Source of the DNA: an uncultured Alphaproteobacteria bacterium | Lineage (GTDB): Bacteria; Pseudomonadota; Alphaproteobacteria; RF32; CAG-239 | Reading direction: 5' to 3' | DNA length: 64,000 nucleotides | Assembly: GCA_934277545.1 (NCBI GenBank) | Contig: CAKQUG010000003.1 | Location: 124,001 to 188,000, forward strand | Shown: positions 36,461 to 43,881 of the stretch, piece after piece | Layout: each line of letters opens with the position of its first letter | How positions within the stretch are numbered: position 1 is the first letter of the stretch | Made by a program: the position numbers and the translations under genes | The notes under the pieces: model-generated | Seen by the model: only the letters and a program-made list of their open reading frames with translations | Database searches by the model: none | What the model was told of the DNA's origin: nothing

Positions 36461-37000
36461 TTACTTCCATGGTAAAGGCCATTTATTACTTTGTTTGCAG
36501 AGTATGTTTTTTTCATTTATTTGTTTCAGCTCATCAATCATGGCTTTTTCTGTACCCATAGCTTCTAATTCCTGAAAAGTTTTTCCAGAAACCAATCCTT
36601 CTTCCAAAAGCCAAAACCTAACAAATTTTAGCGAACATTCCACCTGTAAATCGTGAAAATATTTGCCGCGGCACCAACAATGATATTTAAAATGCTCAAT
36701 AAACCGAGGATATTCAAATAAATCTTCGTATGATAGCAAATATTGTGCTAATTCTTTCATGCTTTTGGGTGCAGTTTCGTAAACCGTACTCTCAGCATAA
36801 TCATAGAATCTATTCTTCAATTTCAAAGCATAATCTATGCCTTTTCGAATTTTTTCAGCGAGCTTTTTTAATCTTGAAGGAATGCAATCTTTTTCTTCAC
36901 AAAAATCAAAAAACTCTTCTGCATCTGACGGTGATACTTTAATATCTTCGCCGAGAGCTTTAATCATAAACTCTTTATACAAATCATCTAAATTCTCCAT
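36461..37000 (-). CDS. Tandem-array paralog A (unknown family)
   Basis: A 179-residue cytoplasmic protein starting MENLDDLYKEFMIKALGEDI. I do not recognise the family. It is helical, with a conserved core shared with paralogs B and C: CRGKYFHDLQVECSLKFVRF followed by WLLEEGLVSGKTFQELEAMG. No signal peptide or membrane helix. It has its own promoter (37044-37072) and terminator (36386). Start chosen at the shared MEN[LS]DDL sequence that all copies have. Confidence 0.75.
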   Translation of the reverse strand: MENLDDLYKEFMIKALGEDIKVSPSDAEEFFDFCEEKDCIPSRLKKLAEKIRKGIDYALKLKNRFYDYAESTVYETAPKSMKELAQYLLSYEDLFEYPRFIEHFKYHCWCRGKYFHDLQVECSLKFVRFWLLEEGLVSGKTFQELEAMGTEKAMIDELKQINEKNILCKQSNKWPLPWK

Positions 37001-37043
37001 AATAATAAATTTTAGTGAAACATAATTATAAATAATTAAGCAA

Positions 37044-37072
37044 AATATAATCGGTTCGGAAAATTTTGTCAA
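37044..37072 (-). promoter_or_regulatory. Array promoter A
   Basis: Minus-strand TTGACA (37072-37067), 17-nt spacer, TATATT (37049-37044). The leader between promoter and ATG, with AGTGAAACATAATTATAAAT, is conserved in all four cassettes. Confidence 0.75.
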
Positions 37073-37086
37073 ACAATTTTATAATG

Positions 37087-37128
37087 AAAAAACTCCGCTT
37101 ATCGTGAAAGATAAACGGAGTTTTTTTT
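37087..37128 (-). terminator. Hairpin terminator, copy B of the array
   Basis: Same stem as copy A (ACTCCGCTTATC / GATAAACGGAGT) with a long T-run. It follows the stop of paralog B. Confidence 0.8.
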
Positions 37129-37624
37129 AGAAACAAGGCAAATATTTGTTCTCTTTATTGATTTGTTTCAATTCGTCAATGACTGATTTTTCAACTCCTT
37201 GCGCTTCTAATTTCTGAAAAGTTTTTTTAGAAACAAGTCCTTCAGCCAAGAGCCAAAATCTGACAAATTTTAGCGAACATTCAATATTCAAATAATGAAA
37301 ATATTTACCTTTACAATAATACTTCATTCGCAAAATAAAGCCTTCAGATTCGCACAAATCTGAATAAGATAATAAAAGGTCACGCACATCTTTTATGTTT
37401 TCTGGTTCTTTATCCTGACAAAACTTACAAAATCTGTCATAAAATCTATCATTAAAAGCAAATACGCTTTCTATTTTTGATGAAAGTTCTTTTAATTTTG
37501 TCGGGATGCAGTTGTTTTCCTCACAAAAGTAATAAAAATCCAGAGCCACGTCATTAGATACTTTTATATCATCTCCCAGCGCTTTTGTTATAAATTCTTG
37601 GCACAAATCATCTGAATTTTCCAT
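37127..37624 (-). CDS. Tandem-array paralog B (unknown family)
   Basis: A 165-residue protein starting MENSDDLCQEFITKALGDDI. It aligns along its full length with paralog A; the best matched stretch is GKYFHYLNIECSLKFVRFWL and LVSKKTFQKLEAQG. It is slightly Cys-rich (FCKFCQDKE, CEENNC). No recognised domain. It has its own promoter and terminator, so the array is a set of independent units and not an operon. Confidence 0.75.
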   Translation of the reverse strand: MENSDDLCQEFITKALGDDIKVSNDVALDFYYFCEENNCIPTKLKELSSKIESVFAFNDRFYDRFCKFCQDKEPENIKDVRDLLLSYSDLCESEGFILRMKYYCKGKYFHYLNIECSLKFVRFWLLAEGLVSKKTFQKLEAQGVEKSVIDELKQINKENKYLPCF

Positions 37625-37668
37625 AAAAATAAAATTTTAGTGAAACATAATTATAAATATTTAAGTAA

Positions 37669-37697
37669 AATATAGCTGATTTAGAAAATTTTGTCAA
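37669..37697 (-). promoter_or_regulatory. Array promoter B
   Basis: Minus-strand TTGACA (37697-37692), 17-nt spacer, TATATT (37674-37669), followed by the shared leader. Confidence 0.75.
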
Positions 37698-37707
37698 ATA
37701 GTTTTAT

Positions 37708-37748
37708 AAAAAAAGCTCCGCTTATCGTGAAGGATAAACGGAGTTTTG
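37708..37748 (-). terminator. Hairpin terminator, copy C of the array
   Basis: GCTCCGCTTATC / GATAAACGGAG stem with GTGAAG loop, after paralog C. Confidence 0.75.
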
Positions 37749-37749
37749 G

Positions 37750-38262
37750 TTAGTAAGACCTTCTATTTTTGAGAACTCTGCAAATAGCCAATAGGTCACG
37801 TTCAGCAATTTTTTTACAGCTGTTTTGGTATGAATCTAAAAGCTTTTTACATTGTTTTTCCGAACAATTGCCAAAGCGAATCAAATCTATCCAATTTCCC
37901 TTGTTAAGATATCCTCTGACAGCAATCCAAAATTTGACATATTTTGCAGATGTTTCGTACTTTGAAAACGAAAAATATCTACCTTTACACAGCGGTTTCA
38001 TCAGGCTGATAAATTTTTTGTCTTCTATGCAGTCCTTATATTCAAAAAGAATATTTTGCAAACGGCTGGTTGAGATTTTATTCTCTTTGTCTTTTAATTC
38101 TTTGGCTAAAGCATCAATATTAAGTGCGGTAATATTGTAATCAGCATTCTTGTCAGTCGCAATTATTTGCTTTGCTATATCTAGCGCATCAACTGAAAGC
38201 TCTTTACCGCTATTGATAACTGCAGAAAAGAATTCTTTATGCAAATCATCTGAATTTTCCAT
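37750..38262 (-). CDS. Tandem-array paralog C (diverged)
   Basis: A 170-residue protein starting MENSDDLHKEFFSAVINSG. The N-terminus and the core CKGRYFSFSKYETSAKYVKF correspond to the core of A and B, but most of the rest has diverged. The C-terminus is basic (AICRVLKNRRSY). Unknown function. Strong retention of the first dozen residues and the flanks, against a diverged middle, suggests the cassettes duplicated and then diversified. Confidence 0.72.
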   Translation of the reverse strand: MENSDDLHKEFFSAVINSGKELSVDALDIAKQIIATDKNADYNITALNIDALAKELKDKENKISTSRLQNILFEYKDCIEDKKFISLMKPLCKGRYFSFSKYETSAKYVKFWIAVRGYLNKGNWIDLIRFGNCSEKQCKKLLDSYQNSCKKIAERDLLAICRVLKNRRSY

Positions 38263-38306
38263 AAAAATAAAATTTTAGTAAAACATAATTATAAATATTT
38301 GAATAA

Positions 38307-38335
38307 AATATAGCTGATTTGAAAAATTTTGTCAA
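38307..38335 (-). promoter_or_regulatory. Array promoter C
   Basis: Minus-strand TTGACA (38335-38330), 17-nt spacer, TATATT (38312-38307), same leader as A and B. Confidence 0.75.
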
Positions 38336-38344
38336 ATAGTTTTA

Positions 38345-38387
38345 TAAAAAACCTCCGCTTATCGTGAAAGATAAACGGAGATTTTCT
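38345..38387 (-). terminator. Hairpin terminator, copy D of the array
   Basis: CCTCCGCTTATC / GATAAACGGAG stem with GTGAAA loop and a T-rich tail, directly after paralog D. Confidence 0.75.
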
Positions 38388-38558
38388 TTAGTGGATTCCG
38401 GCAAATTCGTCTTGCTTTTTGTTAATGTAGGTTGCAGACGGTGAGCTTTGCAAACGAAAGATTTGCTGAGCTATTTCTTCTATTTCTGCCGGCAGTGCAA
38501 GACCACAGTTGGTAGTCTTTACAAAAAATTCTTTGTACAAATCATTTAAGTTGTTCAT
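38388..38558 (-). CDS. Tandem-array paralog D (short)
   Basis: A 56-residue protein: MNNLNDLYKEFFVKTTNCG at the start, clearly the family N-terminus, then ALPAEIEEIAQQIFRLQ and a short tail ending EFAGIH. The conserved GKYF core of A-C is absent, so this is either a truncated copy or a short family member. Its promoter, leader and terminator are intact, so it should still be transcribed. Confidence 0.65.
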   Translation of the reverse strand: MNNLNDLYKEFFVKTTNCGLALPAEIEEIAQQIFRLQSSPSATYINKKQDEFAGIH

Positions 38559-38603
38559 AATAATAAGAGAATTAGTGAAACATAATTATAAATATTCAGG
38601 GTA

Positions 38604-38632
38604 AACATAAATTATTTAAGATGTTTTGTCAA
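38604..38632 (-). promoter_or_regulatory. Array promoter D
   Basis: Minus-strand TTGACA (38632-38627), 17-nt spacer, TATGTT (38609-38604). Confidence 0.65.
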
Positions 38633-38818
38633 ATCGTTTTTAATTGTTTCTGAATTGCGTGATATTATAAACAAAAACACGAAAGATGTGCCGAGCCGCT
38701 ATGTTTTTTTGAATCTGAAAATTTTGACTGTTCGTATTACGGAATTTTAGACACCACACATCGGGGCGATAAAGTGTGATAGATATACAATCATTTCTGT
38801 GAACTGGGAACAAAGCTC

Positions 38819-38847
38819 TTTACAATTTTACTTTTATTCGTTAAACT
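38819..38847 (+). promoter_or_regulatory. Promoter of the structured RNA / pilin leader
   Basis: TTTACA (38819-38824), 17-nt spacer, TAAACT (38842-38847). The predicted start near 38854 coincides with the 5' side of the first hairpin. Confidence 0.5.
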
Positions 38848-38852
38848 GAAAT

Positions 38853-39068
38853 CTAAGCACAGAGATGTGCTTAGGGCGTCAGAAACCCTTATTAAATATT
38901 CATCAGTCGCTTTAAGCATAAGCGACTTAAAATTATGTATGCCGACTTCTGTTTTTGGACGGATGTCGGTTAAATAAGGCTATACGCCGAATAGGCCGAG
39001 CCGTTTTTGTTGATGAATATTTGACGGTTTCTGAACATCCGCCCGCTTTTTACAGCGGGTTTTGTTTT
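38853..39068 (+). ncRNA. Structured RNA or riboswitch-like leader upstream of a pilin gene
   Basis: Hairpin 1 CTAAGCACA/TGTGCTTAG with GAGA tetraloop (38853-38874). A long-range closing stem pairs TCAGAAACC (38879-38887) with GGTTTCTGA (39026-39034) and AAATATTCATCA (38894-38905) with TGATGAATATTT (39011-39022). Inside are AGTCGCTT/AAGCGACT and GCCGAC/GTCGGT hairpins. An intrinsic terminator CCCGCT/AGCGGG plus TTTTGTTTT (39042-39068) ends 24 nt before the pilin ATG. CGGATGT (38960-38966) can pair with ACATCCG (39035-39041) beside the terminator. It is either a leader controlling the pilin or a stand-alone small RNA; I recognise no known class. Confidence 0.7.
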
Positions 39069-39092
39069 ATGTATTTAAGGAGGTTGAGAAAC

Positions 39093-39764
39093 ATGTATAT
39101 AAATAATCTGAAAAAAGATTTAAAGGCGCCTAAGTATGATATTTGCAGTGATGGTCGGTCTATGATAGAAATGCTGGGTGTACTGGCAATTATTGCAGTA
39201 TTGAGTGTAGGCGGCTTGGCCGGTTACTCCAAAGCCATGCAGATGTGGAAATCCAATATACAGAAAAACGCTTTGACCGAACTTATGATGACTATGATTA
39301 AAATTAAGCCGAATTTAAGCCGGGATATGACGGATGCTAGAATCACAGATGTGTTGGTTGGGTTAGGAGAAGTACCGGAAGGCATGACTGTTCGCAATAA
39401 TATGTTTTATGATAAAAACAATAATTCTTTTCATCTGTTTTGGGGCGCAAAATCAGACGAAGGCGGAAGGTTAACGTATCGTTTGTATGTGTGGCTAAAT
39501 GGACAAGGCGGCAGTAAATTTATTACTCCTGAAACTAAAGAAACCTGCCGGAATTTAATTTTGGCGGCTCAATCCGTGGCAAGCGAAATAAATTACATGT
39601 ATTATTGGCGTAACGGTTCTCAAAGTTCGTATAGTAAATCTTTTATGAACGGCAACGATTTAAGCGCCGCGACAATCAGCGATATCTATAAGCGCTGCGA
39701 CATTATTATGGATGATGACGCCTTAAATGTTACGCATTTTGCCATAGATTTTAAGGTAAACTGA
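39093..39764 (+). CDS. Type IV pilin/pseudopilin-like protein
   Basis: A 223-residue protein. A basic leader is followed by the prepilin-type junction SDGRSMIEMLGVLAIIAVLS and a hydrophobic N-terminal helix ending GGLAGYSKAMQ; Glu at the +5-like position is present. The rest is a globular pilin head (with ETCRNLILAAQ and a C-terminal KRCDIIMDD). ATG 39093 is used because it has AAGGAGG; upstream codons in frame lie inside the structured RNA. It is likely exported and assembled by a type IV pilus or secretion machine that is not in the window. Confidence 0.82.
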   Translation: MYINNLKKDLKAPKYDICSDGRSMIEMLGVLAIIAVLSVGGLAGYSKAMQMWKSNIQKNALTELMMTMIKIKPNLSRDMTDARITDVLVGLGEVPEGMTVRNNMFYDKNNNSFHLFWGAKSDEGGRLTYRLYVWLNGQGGSKFITPETKETCRNLILAAQSVASEINYMYYWRNGSQSSYSKSFMNGNDLSAATISDIYKRCDIIMDDDALNVTHFAIDFKVN

Positions 39765-39792
39765 AAAATTCCGCCAAAAATTAAAAAAATAC

Positions 39793-39820
39793 TTGAAAAA
39801 TAATAATTTTCAGCTATAAA
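39793..39820 (+). promoter_or_regulatory. rpsA promoter
   Basis: TTGAAA (39793-39798), 16-nt spacer, TATAAA (39815-39820). A leader of about 95 nt follows, with no Shine-Dalgarno before the ATG, as is usual for S1 mRNAs. Confidence 0.55.
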
Positions 39821-39921
39821 AATAACAGTTAATTTAGGGGTACGACTAAAAAACTATAAAATTTTAACCGCGTACAAGTCCGCCCATTGTGGGGTTGGCA
39901 TTTTTTGAAATATAAATTTAT

Positions 39922-41604
39922 ATGACAAATACTGATATTAAAATGCCTGAAATGACAGAAAATTTTGCTGATTTGTTGAATGAACAATTCGGCGATAACG
40001 GCATTTTGGGTACTGTTGTTAAAGGTACCATTATTAAAGTTTCTCCGGATTTCGTGACCGTTGATGTTGGTTTGAAATCTGAAGGCAATATTCCTTTGCG
40101 CGAATTCGGCACAAATCCGGAATTGAAAGCCGGTGATGTGGTAGAAGTTTTGGTTGACCGTTATGAAGACAGAGACGGCAACATTGTTCTTTCCAGAGAA
40201 AAAGCTCGCCGCGAAGAAGTTTGGGCTGATTTGGAAAAGAGCATGAACGCCGGCGAACGCGTAAATGGTGTTATTTTCGGTCGTGTTAAAGGTGGTTTCA
40301 CGGTTGATTTGAACGGTGCTATTGCTTTCTTACCTGGCTCTCAAATTGATATCCGTCCAATCCGCGATATTACTCCTTTGATGGGTATTTCTCAGCCATT
40401 CCAAATTTTGAAAATGGACAAAGTTAGAGGCAACATCGTTGTTTCTCGCCGCGTTGTTTTGGAAGAAACCAGAGCTGAAGCCCGCGCTGAATTGATTGAC
40501 GGTATTAAAGAAGGCGCTATCTTGGACGGTGTTGTTAAAAACATCACAGATTACGGCGCATTCATTGATTTGGGCGGCGTAGATGGTTTGTTGCACGTTA
40601 CCGATATTTCTTGGAAACGTATCAACCACCCTGCAGAAGTTTTGACTGTTGGTCAAAATGTAAAAGTTCAGGTTATTCGTTTCAACGAAGACAACCAACG
40701 CATCAGCTTGGGTATGAAACAACTTGAAAACGATCCATGGCAAGCTGTTGCCGACAAATATAATGTTGGCGAAGTTTATACCGGTAAAGTTACAAACATC
40801 ACTGATTACGGCGCATTTGTTGAATTGGAAGACGGTATCGAAGGTTTGGTACACGTTTCTGAAATGAGCTGGACTCGTAAAAACGTACATCCGGGTAAAA
40901 TCGTTTCTACTTCTGAAGAAGTTAAAGTTAAAATCTTGGAAGTTGATCCGGAAAAGAGACGTATCAGCTTGGGTATTAAACAATGCATGGCTAACCCTTG
41001 GGCAGCTTACATTGAAGAACATCCGGTTGGATCTGTTATCACCGGCAAAATCAAAAACATTACCGAATTCGGTTTGTTTGTTGGCTTGACAGATGAAATC
41101 GACGGTATGATTCACTTGTCTGACATTTCTTGGGATAAATCCGGCGAAGAAGCTGTTAAAGACTATTCTAAAGGTCAAGAAATTGAAGCTAAAATCATTG
41201 ACGTTGATGTAGAAAAAGAACGCATCAGCTTGGGTATCAAACAGTTGTCTGAAGATACTGTAAGCGAAGCCTTGTCCGGTTTGAAAAAAGGCGATGTTGT
41301 TAAGGCTGTTGTAAAAGCAACCGAAGACAAAGGCATTATTGTTGAAGTAAACGGTTTGTCTACTTTGATTAAAAAAGCTGACTTGTCTAAAGACAAAGCC
41401 GGTCAAAACCCTGATAACTTCAAAGAAGGCGATGAAGTAGAAGCCAAAGTTACATCTTTGGATAAGAAAAACGGCAAATTCGGTTTGTCTATCAAAGCCT
41501 TGGAAGTAGAAGAAGAAAAGAAAGTTTTGGAAGAATATTCTAACACCTCTTCGGGTTCTTCTTTGGGTGATGCTTTGGGCGAAGCCTTGAAAAAAGCTAA
41601 CTAA
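39922..41604 (+). CDS. rpsA: 30S ribosomal protein S1
   Basis: A 560-residue protein with six S1 RNA-binding domains. Repeated signatures such as ITDYGAFIDLGGVDGLLHVTD, ITDYGAFVELEDGIEGLVHV and ITEFGLFVGLTDEIDGMIHL mark domains 3-5. The length matches the E. coli protein (557). S1 brings mRNAs with weak ribosome sites to the 30S subunit. It is monocistronic with a strong terminator. Codon use is biased towards preferred codons, as in highly expressed genes. Confidence 0.96.
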   Translation: MTNTDIKMPEMTENFADLLNEQFGDNGILGTVVKGTIIKVSPDFVTVDVGLKSEGNIPLREFGTNPELKAGDVVEVLVDRYEDRDGNIVLSREKARREEVWADLEKSMNAGERVNGVIFGRVKGGFTVDLNGAIAFLPGSQIDIRPIRDITPLMGISQPFQILKMDKVRGNIVVSRRVVLEETRAEARAELIDGIKEGAILDGVVKNITDYGAFIDLGGVDGLLHVTDISWKRINHPAEVLTVGQNVKVQVIRFNEDNQRISLGMKQLENDPWQAVADKYNVGEVYTGKVTNITDYGAFVELEDGIEGLVHVSEMSWTRKNVHPGKIVSTSEEVKVKILEVDPEKRRISLGIKQCMANPWAAYIEEHPVGSVITGKIKNITEFGLFVGLTDEIDGMIHLSDISWDKSGEEAVKDYSKGQEIEAKIIDVDVEKERISLGIKQLSEDTVSEALSGLKKGDVVKAVVKATEDKGIIVEVNGLSTLIKKADLSKDKAGQNPDNFKEGDEVEAKVTSLDKKNGKFGLSIKALEVEEEKKVLEEYSNTSSGSSLGDALGEALKKAN

Positions 41605-41621
41605 GCGTAATCTGCTTTGCA

Positions 41622-41655
41622 AAAAAAGGAAGTCTTAATCGACTTCCTTTTTTTA
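41622..41655 (+). terminator. rpsA terminator
   Basis: AAAAAGGAAGTC pairs with GACTTCCTTTTT around TTAATC, followed by a T-run. Confidence 0.88.
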
Positions 41656-41680
41656 TATCTTTTATTAAATTATTGTTTTC

Positions 41681-41709
41681 TGTCAAAAGTGTGTAAAAAA
41701 AACGACCGT
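41681..41709 (+). repeat. Copy 2 of the pilin-associated upstream motif
   Basis: TGTCAAAAGTGTGTAAAAAA continuing to ACGACCGT, matching 9831-9858 apart from one extra A. It lies about 170 nt before the second pilin gene and shares TGTGTAAAAA...ACG with the palindrome at 41834. Confidence 0.65.
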
Positions 41710-41833
41710 TTAAATCGGACTTTAAAATAGCTTCTTTTTGCAATTTATCAGAGGTTATATATTTTTGCAATAACTTTTTATAATTACGAGATTTTTCGCT
41801 GATTTTTAGGTATTTTCAGACGGTTGTTCGGAG

Positions 41834-41865
41834 TGTGTAAAAATAACGGTCGTTATTTTTACACA
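41834..41865 (+). promoter_or_regulatory. Perfect 15-bp palindrome before the second pilin gene
   Basis: TGTGTAAAAATAACG (41834-41848) and CGTTATTTTTACACA (41851-41865) are exact reverse complements around GT. It ends a few bases before the AAGGAGG ribosome site of the pilin gene. It could be an operator for a dimeric regulator or an RNA hairpin controlling translation. The remaining leader (41710-41833) shows nothing else I can name. Confidence 0.65.
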
Positions 41866-41881
41866 ACCAAGGAGGAACAAC

Positions 41882-42625
41882 GTGTTGAAAGGTATAGAAT
41901 TTTTAAGAGAAAAGAGCATGGTATTTAAAACCTTGCTACGTTCTCTATCGTCATTGCGAGTGAAACGAAGCAATGATGATAGACAAGGCGAGGTTGGTAG
42001 AAGTATGATAGAAATGCTGGGCGTGCTGGCGATTATCGCCGTGCTAAGCGTCGGTGGGATTGCAGGTTACTCCAAAGCTATGGAAAAATTCAAATTAAAC
42101 AAGCTGATAAGCGAATATTCCGAGTTTCTTTATAATATAGTTGAACACGAAGAAGAACTGCACAGACTGGCTCACAACATAGAACAATATTCGCAAACCA
42201 TAACAAGTACTATACAAGCCATGAATCTTATACCTGGCACCTGAAAAACAATTCATTCTTATATGTATGACAGTTTTGAAAATCCTATTGTGGTTACTGC
42301 CGCCCCAAAGGATAATGGAGGCTCACCAGACAGAATTTCTATAGAAATTTATTTAGGAGGATTACATTCTGGTGGTATTGCAGAAAACTTTTCAGTAAAA
42401 TTATGTACAAGTTTTTTTACTGACATTATAATTCCATTAAAAGACAGTATTTATAATGCGCACATCTACAGACACAAAGCAAATTTCACTCCAAGTTGGT
42501 ATGGTACTGCTTCTTGTTCAGTCAAAAGAAATTGTTTAAGCAATATGACATTGAGTGATGTTCACAATATCTGTTCTGCGTGCGATACCAAAAATGATAC
42601 TTGCAACATAAATTTTAATTTGTGA
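41882..42625 (+). pseudogene. Pilin-like gene interrupted by an in-frame TGA
   Basis: GTG 41882 after AAGGAGG opens a frame that holds the prepilin junction VGRSMIEMLGVLAIIAVLS and helix, and stops at TGA 42242-42244 after 120 codons. The same frame resumes and runs to 42625, encoding a pilin C-terminus (SWYGTASCSVKRNCLSN, TLSDVHNICSACD). Without the TGA the product would be 247 residues. Other genes here use TGA as stop and TGG for Trp, so this is a recent nonsense change, a sequencing error, or a read-through site. Residues 20-35 carry an unusual inserted-looking stretch. Confidence 0.75.
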
Positions 42626-42642
42626 TAAGGCCTTACACCAAA

Positions 42643-42683
42643 CTATCGAATAAGAAGATACATTGTATCTTCTTATTCGATAG
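42643..42683. repeat. Perfect 19-bp inverted repeat
   Basis: CTATCGAATAAGAAGATAC and its exact complement flank the 3-nt loop ATT. There is no T-run on either side, so it is not a standard intrinsic terminator. It lies at the junction between pilin region and AT-rich island. Confidence 0.75.
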
Positions 42684-42760
42684 CAAGGCGTATATCTAGA
42701 GGGTGTTCACCAGATAATGCTTGAGTAATTTCTAAAGTTAGTGCTTTGAAGCCAGAGATA

Positions 42761-43771
42761 TTATTTATTTAATGTATTATGTATTATAAATAATTCTGTT
42801 CTAGTATCGTCAACTAAATTTCTTAATTCACTTTCTCCAATCTTAACACCGTCTTCACATAAAATTGGAAATAGAATTCCTCGTACTTTAGGATTGCTAT
42901 GATAAAATGCTTTAAGACCGGATAACGTTTTAACAATATTAGCTTTAGAATTTGTATCTGATATGTATTTTGCTTCAATTAAAAAATTATTAAAAGATAA
43001 GTCAGCTATTTTGTTGTTTCCATCTATTTTTATTATGGCATCTTGGTTAGTTAAAATATTTATAGATGGTAACCAAGGTTTTAATATAAAATAAATTAAG
43101 TTTTGAAAGTCATACTCACTTTTTATGCTTATGCAATTACAATTAAACTTTTTTGCCTTTCCGGACGTTAACCATGCGCTAAAAAATGTATCTTCAAAAG
43201 GTATTTTAATAATTTTTGAAATTGTAGATAATATTTCTTTTTCGGTTAGTCCTAACTGTGTATCTGGAATATCATGTTCTTCATAATATTCTTTAACAAA
43301 TTTCAAATTAGATCTTATATTTGATATTTCAGGCAAAACAGATCCTAAAAATATAGCATCATTATAAACTTCTATATGATTAAATGTTTCAATATCTTTA
43401 GTAAATGATTTAGATTTATCCCATAAAAGTATAGCTTGCAGTTGTTTGACAATATTTATTTTATGTAGAAAACCAATAGGGCGAGTAAAAATGTACCCTC
43501 CAGTTTTAATACTTTTTGCATTGCATTTTATCGATGATGTTTCAAAAATATCAAATGGATTATGAATATCTTCAACATATTCTTTTTCAGTGGCTAAAGA
43601 AGTTGGACTTTGAGAAATGACAAGCAAATCAATATCTGATGATCTGGAAGTTGTTTTAAATGCTCTTGATCCAAATATATAGATTTGACTAATTTGAGGG
43701 GCTTTTTTTATAATTTTTTTTATTTCTTTTTGTAAATTAACATATTTGGTATTTCCTAGAATTGTTGACAT
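42761..43771 (-). CDS. Nucleotidyltransferase with C-terminal PD-(D/E)XK-like domain
   Basis: A 336-residue protein. Residues 25-60 hold a pol-beta-type nucleotidyltransferase motif: IYIFGSRAFKTTSRSSDIDL, with GS and D-x-D metal ligands. The C-terminal 110 residues contain KIADLSFNNFLIEAKYI, matching the D...E-x-K core of PD-(D/E)XK nucleases, followed by predicted alternating strands and helices. A GGAG site precedes ATG 43771. Very AT-rich. The domain pair suggests a defence or toxin role; the C-terminal call is an inference from one motif. Confidence 0.65.
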   Translation of the reverse strand: MSTILGNTKYVNLQKEIKKIIKKAPQISQIYIFGSRAFKTTSRSSDIDLLVISQSPTSLATEKEYVEDIHNPFDIFETSSIKCNAKSIKTGGYIFTRPIGFLHKINIVKQLQAILLWDKSKSFTKDIETFNHIEVYNDAIFLGSVLPEISNIRSNLKFVKEYYEEHDIPDTQLGLTEKEILSTISKIIKIPFEDTFFSAWLTSGKAKKFNCNCISIKSEYDFQNLIYFILKPWLPSINILTNQDAIIKIDGNNKIADLSFNNFLIEAKYISDTNSKANIVKTLSGLKAFYHSNPKVRGILFPILCEDGVKIGESELRNLVDDTRTELFIIHNTLNK

Positions 43772-43881
43772 TATATTTAACTCCTATTAACTACTGTATT
43801 AAAATGTTATAGATTTTTACTATTAGTAGTATAAAATAAATCATAAGAAAATCAATACAAATTTCGACAATTTGTAATGGC

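Noticed and set aside
36386..38387. CRISPR array
   Set aside because: The repeats are hairpin terminators 600-650 bp apart with genes between them, and no cas genes are present.
38853..39068. 6S RNA, tmRNA or RNase P RNA
   Set aside because: The fold is a multi-hairpin closed by a long-range stem, and the signature sequences of these RNAs are not seen.
38955..39092. Upstream extension of the first pilin gene
   Set aside because: It falls inside the structured RNA and terminator; ATG 39093 has AAGGAGG.
40330..41622. 430-codon minus-strand frame opposite rpsA
   Set aside because: It is a shadow of the biased codons of rpsA, with no start context and a Phe/Asn-rich product.
42242..42244. TGA read as tryptophan throughout the genome
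   Set aside because: Several genes, including mutL, end in TGA at the expected family length, and Trp is coded by TGG elsewhere.
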